64,000 nucleotides of DNA, from the NCBI GenBank assembly GCA_019918135.1, contig WBZZ01005319.1, positions 61,001 to 125,000 on the forward strand. The letters run 5' to 3'. The notes beneath the pieces were generated by a model. That model saw nothing but the letters and a program-made list of their open reading frames with translations. It was not told the origin of the DNA and ran no database searches. This document shows, piece by piece, positions 10,828-21,614 of the stretch (its first letter is position 1; the number at the start of each line of letters is the position of its first letter). The DNA comes from Paulinella micropora (taxonomy: Eukaryota > Cercozoa > Imbricatea > Euglyphida > Paulinellidae). Position numbers and translations under genes: made by a program.

Positions 10828-13631
10828 TTAATCTAAATTCAGGCGTCGTGACGCTTTGGTTGGTTTGGTAGGTAAGCGTGGTTGCTGCGGCGCTGGAGGG
10901 CGTGGCGGCGACTCGAAATCACCACCTGGCGGCGCGGGCACTTGCACGAGCACTGGCGCGGGCACTGGCACGGGCACACTAGCAGCAGCCCGGCGCAGCT
11001 CTTCTTTGCGACAAGAAGACAGGAACGGCACCACCTCGACGCCGGGGATATTTGTTTCTGGTTGCGGCCAGGCTACGTTAGGCGGCTTGCAGCCGTTGAG
11101 CCAGACCGCAGAGCAGCCCGTCGGGGACCGGAAAGTCTAACTTAAACAAATGTTCTAAGAGAGCCCTTCCGTCGCACAACAGCTTATGCACCGTGTGGGG
11201 TTTGTCGCAAAAGCGGTTGATCTCCGTCTGTAAGAGGCGCAGGACCTGCTCTCTGTGCCCGTCGTTTTTGGGTGCAAAGGCGGCCAGGCACAGCTGGTCG
11301 ACCGCAGCATCAATCATGCCCGGAAGGCCCCCCAAGGTTTTCCTGCTGCCCAAGTGCTTGCCAAGGCGCTTGCTTAGCCACGCGTACGGATTGTTGTCTG
11401 ACTGCAGGCATTTTACGACACAAGCAAATCTCGCGCCGTCGTCCCTGGCTTCTTTTTCTTCTGCGGGCTGAAACTCGCGGTCCAGCACGCCGACTGCGTA
11501 AGCCGCAACGTGGCCCGGAATTCTGCGCAGCTCTTGCAGCGTTTGCCAAAGCCTCTCTGCGTAGGCTTCCACAAGTCCCGTGTCAGGCGACATGCGAGGC
11601 TCGGCACGGGGACGAGGGCTCTGCCAGTCAAAGCCCTCTTGCGCGCGGAGATACTTGGCGACCTTGGCTTCGGACGATCGTAGATTGTCTATCAAGCGTT
11701 CCAAACAAAACGCCGCATCTTTGAATCGCCCCCCGACGTCTTTGTCGTTGTTTAGCAGCAGCAGCTGCGCACACAATCGGACCACCACGCTTCTAGGGCG
11801 TGCCTGCCGTTTCTGGGCCACTCTTGTCTGGAATCCTCGCTCCGTACTTGGTGCACACAATCGGGCACCAACAGGGTTGGGCGTTTAGCGTCGTTGTTTA
11901 GCGCGTACCTCTCCAACCGAAGCTGTCGCGGTTGCCAGCGAATAATTCTTGACGTGTGGGGCCCCACCGACACCCAAAGAAAGCCACTGATATTCAAGAC
12001 GCAGCGTTGGAGCGGAATGTCGACATCGCGGTCCGCGCCGATCTCTAGCAACACGGGTGAGTGCCCTCCGCGGTACGGCCCGTCTATCGTAGCCAAACTA
12101 CCCGCTAAGTCAGTCACGTGCCACACCGTCGTCGGCTGTCTGTCGAGGTCGGCGTCGTCGTCAAACAAACCCCGGCGCGGCGGGGGGTCGATTTCGCGGC
12201 CGGTCCTGAGGGTTCGCAGAACTGGACAGCCCTTGATGTACAGATGTCCACGGAATTCCGGCACTCAGAGGCTTTGCAGCTGTCCGCATCCGACAATGGA
12301 CAGCTCGACTCTCTGTGCCAGCAGATCGGTCCTCGCTGGCTCCAAATTGAGCTCAGTCAATCGTGGGCAGTCGCTGATGTAGGTCCTGCCAAGTACCGTG
12401 GCGAGCGTGATTGTTGGGACTTGGCAACTTTTGATATCTACCGTGCCCGTCCTGTCCGGAGCGTCCAGGCGATATTCGGTAATTGTGCACTGAGAGATAG
12501 ACACCTTCTTAGGCTTAAATTCCTGCGCAGGCCTGAGCAGCAGGTTGACATCTTGCGTCGAGGGTTTGGATCTGAACAGCGTGAATGCTGGCTGCTCGTA
12601 CGCGAGTGAAGAGAGCCTTGGTCGCAACAAAGTAGTGCCCGAGGTATATGTTGTTAACTCGCACGTTGTTAAGCTGGACGGACTGCCGGAGCGGCTCTTC
12701 GGACGTCCCGAGGTTTAGATTTGCGTTATCGTCGTCATTTTCAAACCGCACGTTATTCCAAGAGATCTGTTCGCAGAGGGGCGCATACAATGAAACCGCT
12801 CCCGCGCAGTCGCGCACCAACCGCACATTGTTCAGGACGAGGCTCCTGGCGCTGTGCTGGTGCTTGAGGAAGCTCACCGGTAGCTCAACTAGCTGCTCTT
12901 TCAGCTCAATTGGCTGCTCGTCCAGCTCACCTGGCTCCTGTTTTAGCCCGGCAACCTTGATTTCTTGCGTTATCGTCGTCATTTTCAAACCGCACGTTAT
13001 TCCAAGAGATCTGTTCGCAGAGGGGCGCATACAATGAAACCGCTCCCGCGCAGTCGCGCACCAACCGCACATTGTTCAGGACGAGGCTCCTGGCGCTGTG
13101 CTGGTGCTTGAGGAAGCTCACCGGTAGCTCAACCAGCTGCTCTTTCAGCTCAATTGGCTGCTCGTCCAGCTCACCTGGCTCCTGTTTTAGCCCGGCAACC
13201 TTGATTTCTTGCAAATGTCTCAGCAACCGCGTCCTGACTGTTTGGTGTCGTTCGTCGCCGGCGCCCTCCCGCCAAAGGTTCAGCCAGGTGTTAATCTTGG
13301 CATGTGACTCGTCAGTGCAGACAGTGAGGTCAAGCTTAGTCGGCAGCTCCGAGTCATCATGTTGTCTTTTGACAAGCAGTTCCAAAAATGTGTCTAGGCT
13401 GCTAGGTTCCAGGTCTTTGACACAGTTTTGCCAAGCCTTTTCCAACTCAACGGCCTGGCGCTCTTGGGTTTGTATTCGCTCGGTTCCTGGAGCGCGCAGC
13501 TGGAGCGCTTCCCTGACTACTTCCAGACTCGAAGGCCGTTGGTTGATGAGGTCATCGTCAGCGACGCCCAAGTAACCAAAAACGAGGCCGGCTACTGCCG
13601 CCACTGAATCTGTGTTGGATGTTTCGTCCAT
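10828..13631 (-). pseudogene. Leucine-rich, possibly F-box-type protein with Pro-rich tail (viral fossil)
   Basis: The start at 13631 (MDETSNTDSVAAVAGLVFGY) lies about 35 bases downstream of a TATA-like box. The N-terminal helical part (13631-13200) is followed by repeated strand-like leucine/asparagine segments (LVLNNVRLV, ISWNNVRF, VSISQCTITEY) suggesting LRR-like or beta-solenoid repeats down to about 11900. A helical domain (11860-11080) and a Pro/Val tail (VPVPVPAPVLVQVPAPP, near 10930-10985) follow. Style and composition match the intact neighbour at 24694-26190, so both likely belong to one family. The gene has about four interruptions and contains a 244-bp tandem duplication. A role as an adaptor for protein degradation is only inferred from F-box-like relatives in this window. 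Confidence 0.45.
12721..13208. repeat. Tandem duplication, 2 x 244 bp
   Basis: 12721-12964 and 12965-13208 are nearly identical; one visible difference is ACTAGCTGC against ACCAGCTGC. The high identity marks a recent event relative to the age of the surrounding gene. Confidence 0.9.
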
Positions 13632-13665
13632 CTCTTCTCTCCGCTCTTCTTGTTGCTTTTTTAAA

Positions 13666-13675
13666 AATATATAGG
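13666..13675 (-). promoter_or_regulatory. TATA-like box upstream of 13631
   Basis: On the minus strand the sequence reads CTATATATTT, about 35-45 bases before the ATG at 13631, in an otherwise GA-rich leader. Position and sequence suit a TATA box, but there is no further support. Confidence 0.35.
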
Positions 13676-13679
13676 AAAG

Positions 13680-14273
13680 AGAGATACAACGACGACGGAA
13701 GAATTTGTTTCGTGTGTGTGTTGTGATGTCGGCGAGGAGGGAGCAGGACAAAAAAAAGGGGGAAAAGGTGGAAGGCCACACGCGGCCCAGACTCCAAAAA
13801 CAACAAAGGTATGGGGGGGGGGGGGGGGGGGGGGCGGGGGGGGCGTGACATTTTTTTTATTTATTAAAATTTAAATAAACACGTCCTAAACACTCTATTG
13901 AGACTGTTCCACTCCCCTCCTGCTCCCCCAGGTGTCTTACAAAATTCTGCCGGTAGTACTTGCGGACGCACACCAAAAAAAACATTTCTTACCCCCCACC
14001 CACCTCATTTCTCACACTTGCGCAGGGACCGTCAGTGGTAAAAATTCGTTTGGCCGCGCCTGACTGGTTTGTACCACTTCACGGGAAAAATCCCAGAAAA
14101 ATTCTGTTTTGTGGAGACAGGGAGGCTCAGGGTGTGGCGCACTTGGCCGCGCCCGCCTGACCTTTTTCTACACCGCCGACCAAAAAAAAAAACTGTTTTC
14201 AGCCCCGTAGCTGGACAGCCAGAACTTTTTTCGCTGTCCACCACAAAAATTCGGTCTACTAAAATCGAATGTC
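13680..14273. other. Intergenic gap with short degenerate repeats
   Basis: A G run sits at about 13817-13834 and an AT-rich stretch at 13850-13880. At 14040-14240 short related motifs recur (TTGGCCGCGCC followed by CTGAC, twice; AAAAATTCG, twice). They may be remnants of a small repeat or regulatory sites. No gene is supported. Confidence 0.4.
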
Positions 14274-14534
14274 CTACCCATAATACTTCCTGACAAGTTC
14301 ATGCATGAACTGCCTGAACTTTTTGTTGGATTTTTCTGTTGCATTTCTTGCTTCCAATAAGTCTTTTAGGATTGCAGGCGGAATTTCGTACGGTCTATTC
14401 AGGGTTAGGTCTAATTCATCTTGCGCCTTTTCTTTCCAGTCAGCATTCTGGTACGAGCCAAGTTCTCGCATAACTTTACAAGATAACCATGTTTCCATGG
14501 ATTCTTGATCGGCCTTGGTTGGGGGGTAGTCCAC
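14274..14534 (-). CDS. Small hypothetical protein, 86 aa
   Basis: The frame runs from ATG at 14534 to a stop at 14274 and is rich in charged residues (KKFRQFMHELVRKYYG at the C terminus), with helical character and balanced composition, unlike the homopolymer-driven frames nearby. Just upstream, in another frame, a FCKKCGRDR motif (about 14560-14590) could belong to a longer version of the gene. No family was recognised. Codon use is more AT-rich than in the large neighbours. Confidence 0.4.
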   Translation of the reverse strand: MDYPPTKADQESMETWLSCKVMRELGSYQNADWKEKAQDELDLTLNRPYEIPPAILKDLLEARNATEKSNKKFRQFMHELVRKYYG

Positions 14535-14803
14535 GATTCAAGTCGATTTGTGGCGAGGACCGGTCTCTGCCACATTTCTTGCAAAAACGAGGAAACATGA
14601 CAAGAGATTGTATTTCCCTTTTAGAAAGAAAATATTTGGTAGGTCTTTTTTTTTTCTTTTTTATTTTTTTTAAAATAGTGAACAAGGTTACAATGTGAAG
14701 GGAGGCGAGGGGGGGGGGTGACACGGGGAAACCCGCCCCCCCCCCCCGCCCCCCCATCCCCCTAGTTCGCTCCCCCCCCCCCCCCCCCCCCCCCCGCCCC
14801 CCT

Positions 14804-16839
14804 TCACAACATCCCCCCCCCTTCCCGCGCGCTCCTTCTGCCAAATTTAGCCCCGACGGCGATGGTCGCCAGCAGGTTGTCCAGGCGTAGGGTTACTAGC
14901 CGCCACCAGCGGTCCTCGTCAAACGCGCCCAGCACGGCCGTCGACAGGCCGTTCAGGAGCCGCGACGCTAACAGGTTCAGCAGCCTTCTGGGCATCGGGT
15001 CCTCGAGCACGAAGCAGTTGGCAGCCGGGGCCTGCCGACAAAGCTGTTCCACCGTACGCGCGACGTTCTGGACCCCCGCGGTACAGTCCTGCCCTGCTGG
15101 TACAAACGAGACAAGCGTGCCACCTGTCCGCTTAGGTAGTCCGCCAACAGCAGGCGCATGACTGTACCCTCCTGCACGGCCGTTGCCACGGAATGCGCCC
15201 GGCAATCGGGGGGGGGGGGGGGGGGCCAAACCCGCGCACGCCAAGAACGTGGGCGAATCTTCGCCGAACTGGGCCCGCACGCAGCTGTACACCGTCCCCG
15301 GGCCGCCGCTGCTGCTGGGCCACGCACGCAAGAGCGTGTAGCTGCCCCTGACGCAGGTCGACATTTGCTCGCTACGGAACCTGACGTTCCGGGGGTCCCG
15401 GCCGCACAGAAACGACACGTAAGCGTTCACGGCTACTGGCAGGCGGCACAGCGCGTGCAACAGCCTGTTCTGCAGTTCTAGCAACGGCCCGGGGTCGCGC
15501 TGGTTCCGCCTGATAAAGTGGTGGATGTAGCTACACAAGTTGAAAGACACGAAACGAAAAAGGGGCGGAGGCCGCGGCGGGTCAGCCAACACTTTTTCCC
15601 AGCGCCTAGCCCAACGTTGCAGGCGCGAACTGTCGTCCAGCACCTGACAGTCCGTCAGCAGCACATTTTTAGTTGGCATGGCTAGAGTGATTGCTAGTTC
15701 GCGCTTCGGGGGTCCGGGCTGGGCCAGGAACGCGCGGGCCAGCGCGGGCGCGGTGCCGGACCCGCGGTCCACCACCGCCAGCACGGCGGGCCTTAAGAGT
15801 CCGAGCGCCGACAGGTCGTCGAACAAAGCCGCGTGCCGCGAACCCAGGTTCAGCAGTTCCAGGTCCAGCCAGGCCGGGCGGAATCCGCCCGGCAGCAGCC
15901 GCGCTGCCAGTTGCTGCAGCGAGCCGCGCGCCAGCCCCGGAAAGTGCTCGGCGCCGGGCTCGCCTGTCAGCATCGACTGGCACGCCGACACCCGGAGTTT
16001 GTACGCTCTTAGCTTGGGAGTAAGCTCCGGGGCCCAATTCAAACCCCAACTGCCTGTCAGGGCCCAGCGCAGCAGCTGCGGCAGACCTACCGCGCAACCC
16101 AGCTCTACCCTTTTTTAACAGGGCCACCGTGCCGGGCCCGGCCAGAACATCACGTCGTCTGGTTCTTGCAGTTGCGAGCCGGGGTCAGACACGCTGATGC
16201 GCCGGAGGTGCGGGGCCAGCTGCTGGAAAGCCGGGCCGAACATGCGCGCCCCAGCGCACGCGTGCAGCTCTAACGTTTGCAGCGCGCGGCAGCCCAGGCC
16301 GCCCACGCCGGCCATTCCCAGGTCCACGTTGGTCAACCTAAGCTGCCGGAGCCCGGGTGCCAGCGCCAGCAAGCCCGGCAGAACAGGCCTGCTCCAGGAG
16401 CCGGACGGGGCCCCCGCAGGGGGCCGCGAAATTGTCAATTCCAGGCGGTGCAGGGCATCCACTTTGCTGTGCGCCAAGGCCCAGGCCGCGAGCAGCTTGG
16501 CCACCGCGCGCGGGTGGCCGCTCACAGACAGCCGCCGGACTCTAGTAAAGCACGGCAGGACGCTTTGCAGTAGACGCACGCGGGCGTCCGGCAGGGTGCA
16601 GCTGAGGTAGCGCAGGTCAGAGAAACGTTGGGTTGCGCCTGCGAAACGGCTTTCGCGGGAAACGACTTGTGCGCGCTCTCGGGGTCCAGGGCCGCATGCA
16701 GGCACAGCAGCAGCGACGCGCGCGCCTTTGCCCTGCGATGCCAAGCGCGGCAGGTCTGGCTCAGCGCTAGCAGGTCCCTGCACCCAAGGCTCAGCGCCAG
16801 GTGCTGATAAATTATACCGTCTCGGTCGAAGGCCGCCAT
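14804..16839 (-). pseudogene. F-box/leucine-rich protein (viral fossil)
   Basis: The start at 16839 gives MAAFDRDGIIYQHLALSL, followed by CRDLLALSQTCRAWHRRA: the spacing of hydrophobic residues and the terminal CRxWHR fit an F-box. Leucine-rich segments follow (for example LRQLRLTNVDLGM and LQTLELHACAGARMF, about 16250-16350), then a long helical C-terminal region down to 14804. F-box proteins link substrates to SCF ubiquitin ligases through Skp1, and giant viruses and poxviruses often carry several. That function is inferred from the domain. The gene has about two or three interruptions. It sits between a small ORF and a G-run-rich gap. Confidence 0.6.
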
Positions 16840-17261
16840 TTTTCTTGTTCTTCCGAACAACCTGCCCCGGGCACCAACCTCCCCGATGTTTGATTGTTTG
16901 TTTTTTTTTTTCGTTCTTGGACGTATATTCAGTGGGGAATGGGGAAAGGGGGGGGGGGGGGGGACGGTCTAGCGTCCTAACGGGGGGGGGGGGGGGGGAC
17001 CCGAGCAGAGACGAAAGAGAAATGGCGAGAGGGGGGGGGGGGGGGGGGGGGCCAGACGAGGCGACGGTGAGTCGTTTTTGGCCCTCGCCCTCTCCCCTCG
17101 CCCTTCCCCCCCCCCCCCCCCCCCTCCCCTCGCCAATGCCGCCGCCGAAAAAAAAAAAAAACAAACAAAAAGGGGGGGCAGGCGATGCGAGAACAGGGCG
17201 ACGTGAAAGACACGCAGACCACAAGAAAAAACAAAAAAAGAAGAGAGGAAAGAACGCTAAA
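16840..17261. other. Divergent intergenic gap with four long G/C runs
   Basis: The gap lies between divergently transcribed genes (16839 minus and 17262 plus) and so should hold two promoters. It has G runs at about 16950-16963, 16982-16998 and 17031-17051 and a C run at about 17107-17124. No TATA-like box is clear on either strand. Confidence 0.5.
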
Positions 17262-18021
17262 ATGCAATCTTTAACAGAAATTCCCGCCCTAGAATCTGCG
17301 GACAAGCCGAGCCTGCACAAACCCAAAAAACAATGGTTTCTCGACCTGTTGTTCGCGGCGCGATCCGACTGTGTACTGGCCATGCCATATCAAGAATTTG
17401 TCGACTCCTTGCGGTTCACCATGCCAGACTACAGCCATCGGCGGCCCAACCACACCACCAAGCATAGCTCTTGGTGGAATTCCGTCACCAAAAAAGAAGC
17501 GTTGGGCAGCGAAGATGAAAGTAAGTGATCTTCCGGCCACGCGACGGCGCCGTGAACGGGTTCGATTGTCTCCATGCTCTCTCACCAATATTACGGGGCG
17601 CGGTTATGACTACAGAGGACGAAATTGACTATTTTCGTGCCTCGAGACTAGACCCACTGCTGCGGTTCCCGTACATTCTGTTGCTGCCCAAAGCAGCTGG
17701 CCATTTTAAACGGTGCTGTACAACCTCATGTGCTGTTCCCCTGCCGTGCAGCTCTGTTCCACCAACTACGCGCCAATATCCAAACAGTTTCTTTCGTCCT
17801 GGAAAACTGGCCGCACATGGTTCGAGGGGTGCGTCGTCTTGGGGGCGCCCGAAGGCTATCTGCCTGCAATTAGATCGCGGGGGGGTGACGATTTCGACGT
17901 AACTTTGTACGGACCCTTGGGTAGTTTTGAGGTTTACAGGCTAAGCCTCCAGAAAAAGCAAAACGTAAAAGCGAAGGAGCAGACCAAAAAAAAGGAGGAG
18001 TCCAAACCAGAACCATATTAA
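17262..18021 (+). pseudogene. Hypothetical protein gene, broken
   Basis: The trace starts at ATG 17262 (MQSLTEIPALESADKPSLHK) and ends at 18021 in a Lys-rich tail (KEQTKKKEESKPEPY). Protein-like sequence is spread over more than one frame: aromatic-rich segments such as SSWWNSVTKK, LLRFPYILLLPKA and KTGRTWFEGCVVLG look like one globular domain of roughly 200 residues. No family was recognised. An intron instead of a break cannot be excluded from sequence alone. The Lys-rich tail could be a nuclear signal. Confidence 0.4.
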
Positions 18022-18295
18022 AAACGAAGAAGCCACGGTTAAAACGAAATTATTTTCGGGTGCCGGTTGAATGGGAAGCCTGTGCTGTTTTTTGGTATTT
18101 GACCATAGAATTTTAATAAACTAGCACAAAAAACATTCGAGAGGCTTAAACCAAAACAAAAAGAACAAGAAAAAACAACACAACGCGCGCCAAAATGGGG
18201 AAAAAAAGTCTTTTTGTTTTGCCTAATTAAGAGGCAGAGTCTTCGTTATAGCCACAGGGGCAGCCGCTGGTTTCTTCGGGGTGCCGCCACTCGCT
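18022..18295. other. Convergent AT-rich gap
   Basis: The gap lies between the 3-prime ends of converging genes. It is AT-rich, with a TTTTAATAAACT motif near 18110-18120 that could serve as poly(A) signal for the plus-strand gene. Nothing else is seen. Confidence 0.4.
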
Positions 18296-18670
18296 TCAAA
18301 TAGCGCCACCGCAGCTGTAGAGCCGGCATCTGTCACAATCACTGATTTCCGCAAAGCCCCAGAAAGTCTCTGCAATCGCGCGGGCGCCCACCAGCGCCCG
18401 GAGCTTCTGGCAGACTGCCTTGAGCTCTTGCGACGTCGCCTTGTTCACTTGCTCTACTAGCAGGGCCAGGTTATCTTCCTCGCTGCAATGTTCCTCATAG
18501 ACAAGCATACATTCGGTGCGCTGAGCGCACCACTCTCTGTTAAGCGCGTTGGCGTTCCGCTGGACAAGCTTGAACTTTTCGACGTCGGGCGGTTCGTCCG
18601 TAGTCTTTGCCTTCTTGCGGCTGCTGGCGGCCGGGCTGCCCAACGACGGTCTTTTGCCGGGCTGTGACAT
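18296..18670 (-). CDS. Small basic/helical protein, 124 aa, with nuclear-signal-like motif
   Basis: The frame starts at ATG 18670 (MSQPGKRPSLGSPAASSRKK) and is whole. After a Ser/Pro/Lys-rich N terminus with a SRKKAK motif comes a helical region (about residues 35-110) rich in Leu, Glu and Lys, and a Cys-rich end (SDCDRCRLYSCGG). The opening MSQP plus basic, Ser/Pro-rich N terminus resembles the start of the helicase gene (24269) and, more loosely, 46722. A short nuclear-targeting leader shared by several viral proteins is an inference. Function unknown. Confidence 0.55.
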   Translation of the reverse strand: MSQPGKRPSLGSPAASSRKKAKTTDEPPDVEKFKLVQRNANALNREWCAQRTECMLVYEEHCSEEDNLALLVEQVNKATSQELKAVCQKLRALVGARAIAETFWGFAEISDCDRCRLYSCGGAI

Positions 18671-19149
18671 TTTTGTTTTGCATGTGTCTGTGTGAGAGAC
18701 AGTAGAATGGAGAGGGGGGGGGGGGGCGGACGCACCCGCCCCGCCATTTCTCGCCATTTCGCCCTTTCGCCATTTCGTTCCCGCCTGAGGTAGGTTTTTT
18801 TTGCACGCAAATTAGAGTCCGCGAATATACACGGTTGCGAATTGGCCTGGGGGCGGGGGCCCGGGCCGAATGTCGAGGAGAAAGGAAAGGCGGGGGGAGG
18901 GAGGGGGGGCGGAAAACGAGAAAAAGTTGGTGCTGTGCACGGCCTCAATTGAAGTTAGAATAGCCGGAGAGCAGCAGCCTCAGTCTGTCAAGCTAGCTAC
19001 GAATGTGACTAGAGATAATTTCTTTTTTTCTTTCTTGGAACGATTTTAATTTAAAAAAAGTTTTTTTTGTGTGCCTCTTTTCCGCGAAAGCTTTTTTGAT
19101 CTCAGCGATACTATCCGGGGTCCTAGCACCGACCATTGAACCTTGGGCG
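18671..19149. other. Intergenic gap
   Basis: A G run lies at about 18713-18726, followed by GC-rich sequence to 18910 and AT-rich sequence at 19010-19070. No gene is supported. It separates two minus-strand genes, so it should contain the promoter of 18670 and the 3-prime end of 19800. Confidence 0.4.
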
Positions 19150-19800
19150 CTACCACTTCGCACACCCGCCGGGAAAGCACGTCACCATCCTGGGAGCAGT
19201 CATGCGCATGCAGCCTTCGAAGAGCTCGCGCAGCTTATAGTCTCTGCACCTATATCTGACCCCTTTGTGAATCTTGCGCGAAGGAACTTCCATTACAAGC
19301 GATAACGCATCGCGCTTCACCGTCTCCCAGTCCGACCACTCCTTGCCCCCCAGCAAATTGTAAAACACCAGGCTGCTGAGCTGATCCTGGTAGCTAGGTC
19401 GCGTGACCCGCGCCGCTGCCGCGCTCTGGAACGCGCGACACACACGCGATATACCCGCCGCCTCCCGGTAGTACCGAGCGCGCGCGTCGGCCGCGGCTGG
19501 GCTCTGCTCACCTAGCACGTACGACAACACCAGACCAAGAACCGCCGGGCACAACATTTGGTCCAAGGCTGCCGGGGGCCTCGCAGCCAATTTGCGCAGC
19601 GAAACCAGTTCTTGCTGCAACTCCGGCAAGGGCAGCTGCGCCAGCTTCGCGCGCTTCTTCACGCCTGCTCTGGCTAGCTGTTTGTTCAGCTCGCGACACT
19701 CTGCCAGCCACGCTCGTTTCCGACCCCCGGCCGGGACTTTTTCGCCGACGGTCTCCATCGATTGGGGCCACCCCATCTCCATTGATTGTTGCAACTCCAT
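19150..19800 (-). CDS. F-box-like protein, about 217 aa
   Basis: I chose ATG 19800 (MELQQSMEMGWPQSMETVGE); the frame upstream is low-complexity. A basic coiled-coil-like part (residues 25-75) is followed by LDQMLCPAVLGLVLSYVLGE and ISRVCRAFQSAAAARV, a spacing that fits an F-box (LP..vL..il.yL...d.....v.r.fr). The C-terminal part (SLVFYNLLGGKEWSDWETV) has no recognised fold. The protein is short for an F-box/LRR protein and lacks the leucine-rich half seen in its neighbours, so it may be a minimal or shortened paralogue. The reading frame itself looks whole. Confidence 0.5.
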   Translation of the reverse strand: MELQQSMEMGWPQSMETVGEKVPAGGRKRAWLAECRELNKQLARAGVKKRAKLAQLPLPELQQELVSLRKLAARPPAALDQMLCPAVLGLVLSYVLGEQSPAAADARARYYREAAGISRVCRAFQSAAAARVTRPSYQDQLSSLVFYNLLGGKEWSDWETVKRDALSLVMEVPSRKIHKGVRYRCRDYKLRELFEGCMRMTAPRMVTCFPGGCAKW

Positions 19801-20586
19801 CTCCTCCACCTCCGCTCCCCTCCTTTTCTGTGTACTCCTAGCACTTGTTATTCTTTTTTTTTGTCCGCTCAAGGAACAGGGGAGGGAGGCGGGGGGAGGG
19901 GGGGGGGGGCGGGCGCGAAATGGCAAGGGGGGGGGGGTGCATGGGGTGGGTGGGAGGGGGCTTCCCCTTTGCCATTTCCCTACCCCCTATCTCCTTGCTT
20001 CTCTCACCACTTTCCGTTCACAAATGAGACAAGAAAAAAGAGGAGGCTCTAAAGCTGGGGGAGTAGTGGGACAAGTGAGCAAAGAGGAGGGAAACGTTAG
20101 AAATGGTCTAGGCTAACGACACCGGCGGCGATGGCTACGGAGACTGGCAAGCTAAGCACCCATTTTCCCTTGCACCGAGCGATCTCTCTTCGCGCAAAGA
20201 ATACAAGAGCTGCTGACACGGGTTATTGAGTCCATGAGTTGATCAGTTTTGCTAAAAGTAAATATCAATTCGTTGCTCTCCTATGACGCGTGTTAGCAGC
20301 TCGACGAGAGCACGAGGCAAAGCCTACGTGCAAACACAGGGGGGGGGGGGGGGGAGAGAAATTGGCACAGCCGCCGTGCAGCTTGGTACGCTCATATGCA
20401 AAAAATCTTGCCCTGTCTGTAAGAGCTTTTTTTTTGTTGTGTGATGTTGGTTTCCCAAACACTCCCTTTCTGACAGAAGTTCATACACGAAGGCCGCACC
20501 CCTTCTTTCTCTTGACGTGCGCACACACCACCCCCCTCCTCGAGACGGGCCTCCATGCGGGCGGGGCCACGCGTAATCTCCTCAGA
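19801..20586. other. Long gap left of the large inverted repeat
   Basis: G runs occur at about 19899-19909, 19926-19937 and 20339-20354. The stretch at 20110-20300 is of ordinary composition but carries no convincing frame. Together with the inverted repeat and the segment to 21614 this is the longest gene-free interval in the viral block. Confidence 0.5.
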
Positions 20587-21006
20587 AAATCCATTTTATG
20601 GTTGATAGGCCTGGCTCGGCCCGTTGCCTTTTTGTCCCAGATCTGCCACCCGCCACCCCCCGACCCCAACCGAAAGTCCCCGCTTTCCTATATAGACCCC
20701 ACCTGCGCAGGGCGGGGCGCGGGCAAACGGGGCGGGGTGCCACCTGTGACCTGTAATATATATCTCCGTATGACCTTAATACATTTTTAATACATCTTTT
20801 TAAATATGTATTAAAATAGTATGGAGATATATATTACAGGTCACAGGTGGCACCCCGCCCTGGGGCCCCGCGCCCCGCCCTGCGCAGGTGGGGGTCTATA
20901 TAGGAAAGCGGGGACTTTCGGTTGGGGTCGGGGGGTGGCGGGTGGCAGACTTGGGGCAAAAAGGCAACGGTCCGAATCAGGCCTATCGAACAGAAAATAA
21001 ATTTTT
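20587..21006. repeat. 420-bp near-perfect inverted repeat with TATA-like boxes in both arms
   Basis: The left arm (about 20587-20780) and right arm (about 20819-21006) are reverse complements with few mismatches. Matching pieces include ATAGGCC, GTTGCCTTTTTG, CCACCCGCCACCCCCCGACC, CTATATAG, CTGCGCAGGGCGGGG and CACCTGTGACCTGTAATATA. The central spacer of about 40 bases is AT-rich with the motif TTAATACA repeated. Each arm carries CTATATAG pointing outward or inward symmetrically, so the structure could drive transcription both ways or extrude a cruciform. It lies in the largest gap, next to the helicase gene. Candidate roles are origin, bidirectional promoter or a foldback element; no clear target-site duplication is seen. 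Confidence 0.85.
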
Positions 21007-21614
21007 AGTTTGTGGTGTCTTGAGCGAGAAAACTAGCAGGGAGAGAAAAAGGCGGAGGGGGGGGGGATGCGTGCCGGGGGGGGGGGGGGAGAGAGAGAAG
21101 GAGAGTGCGTGCCGGAAGAGGAAAAGGTGGAGGGGTGTTCATGACAGCACGGACTACTCAAATTCGGGCAAGAAAAGATCCTTAACTTTTCTAGAGCAAT
21201 ACTGGTTTAACCACAAGCCTAACAAGCCCTAGCTTTTGGTGAATACTTTTCTTCTGAGTATTAGTTTAATAAGAAATTAAGCATGATTTTTGCCATACGT
21301 GCTTTCTGATAATTCTAATCACTGTGCCCCTCGGTCACGCCGGTGATTTTGGCCTTGACGTGCCGCAGCTGTTACTCTTGAGAGACCCCAGCCAGTAGAC
21401 GTCTGGCCTGCGAATCCCATCGCAAATAGTTTTTAAGGTCGCGCTCAAGGATGACTGTGCTCGTTGCCATAAAAAACCCTTGCGGTTGTCTTTGCATCAG
21501 ATGTTGTAGTTCTTGTGCCAATCTTTGGGCTCCCAGTGCAAAGGACTCCTCACCTCATCGAGGAAGTTATTATTCTTGATGGTGTCGTACAAGAACTGGA
21601 CGTGCAAGGGGGCA
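21007..21614. other. Gap between inverted repeat and helicase gene
   Basis: G runs at about 21056-21067 and 21079-21090 are followed by AT-rich sequence. From about 21340 on, short protein-like fragments occur on the minus strand just past the helicase stop, but none can be supported as a gene. Confidence 0.35.
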
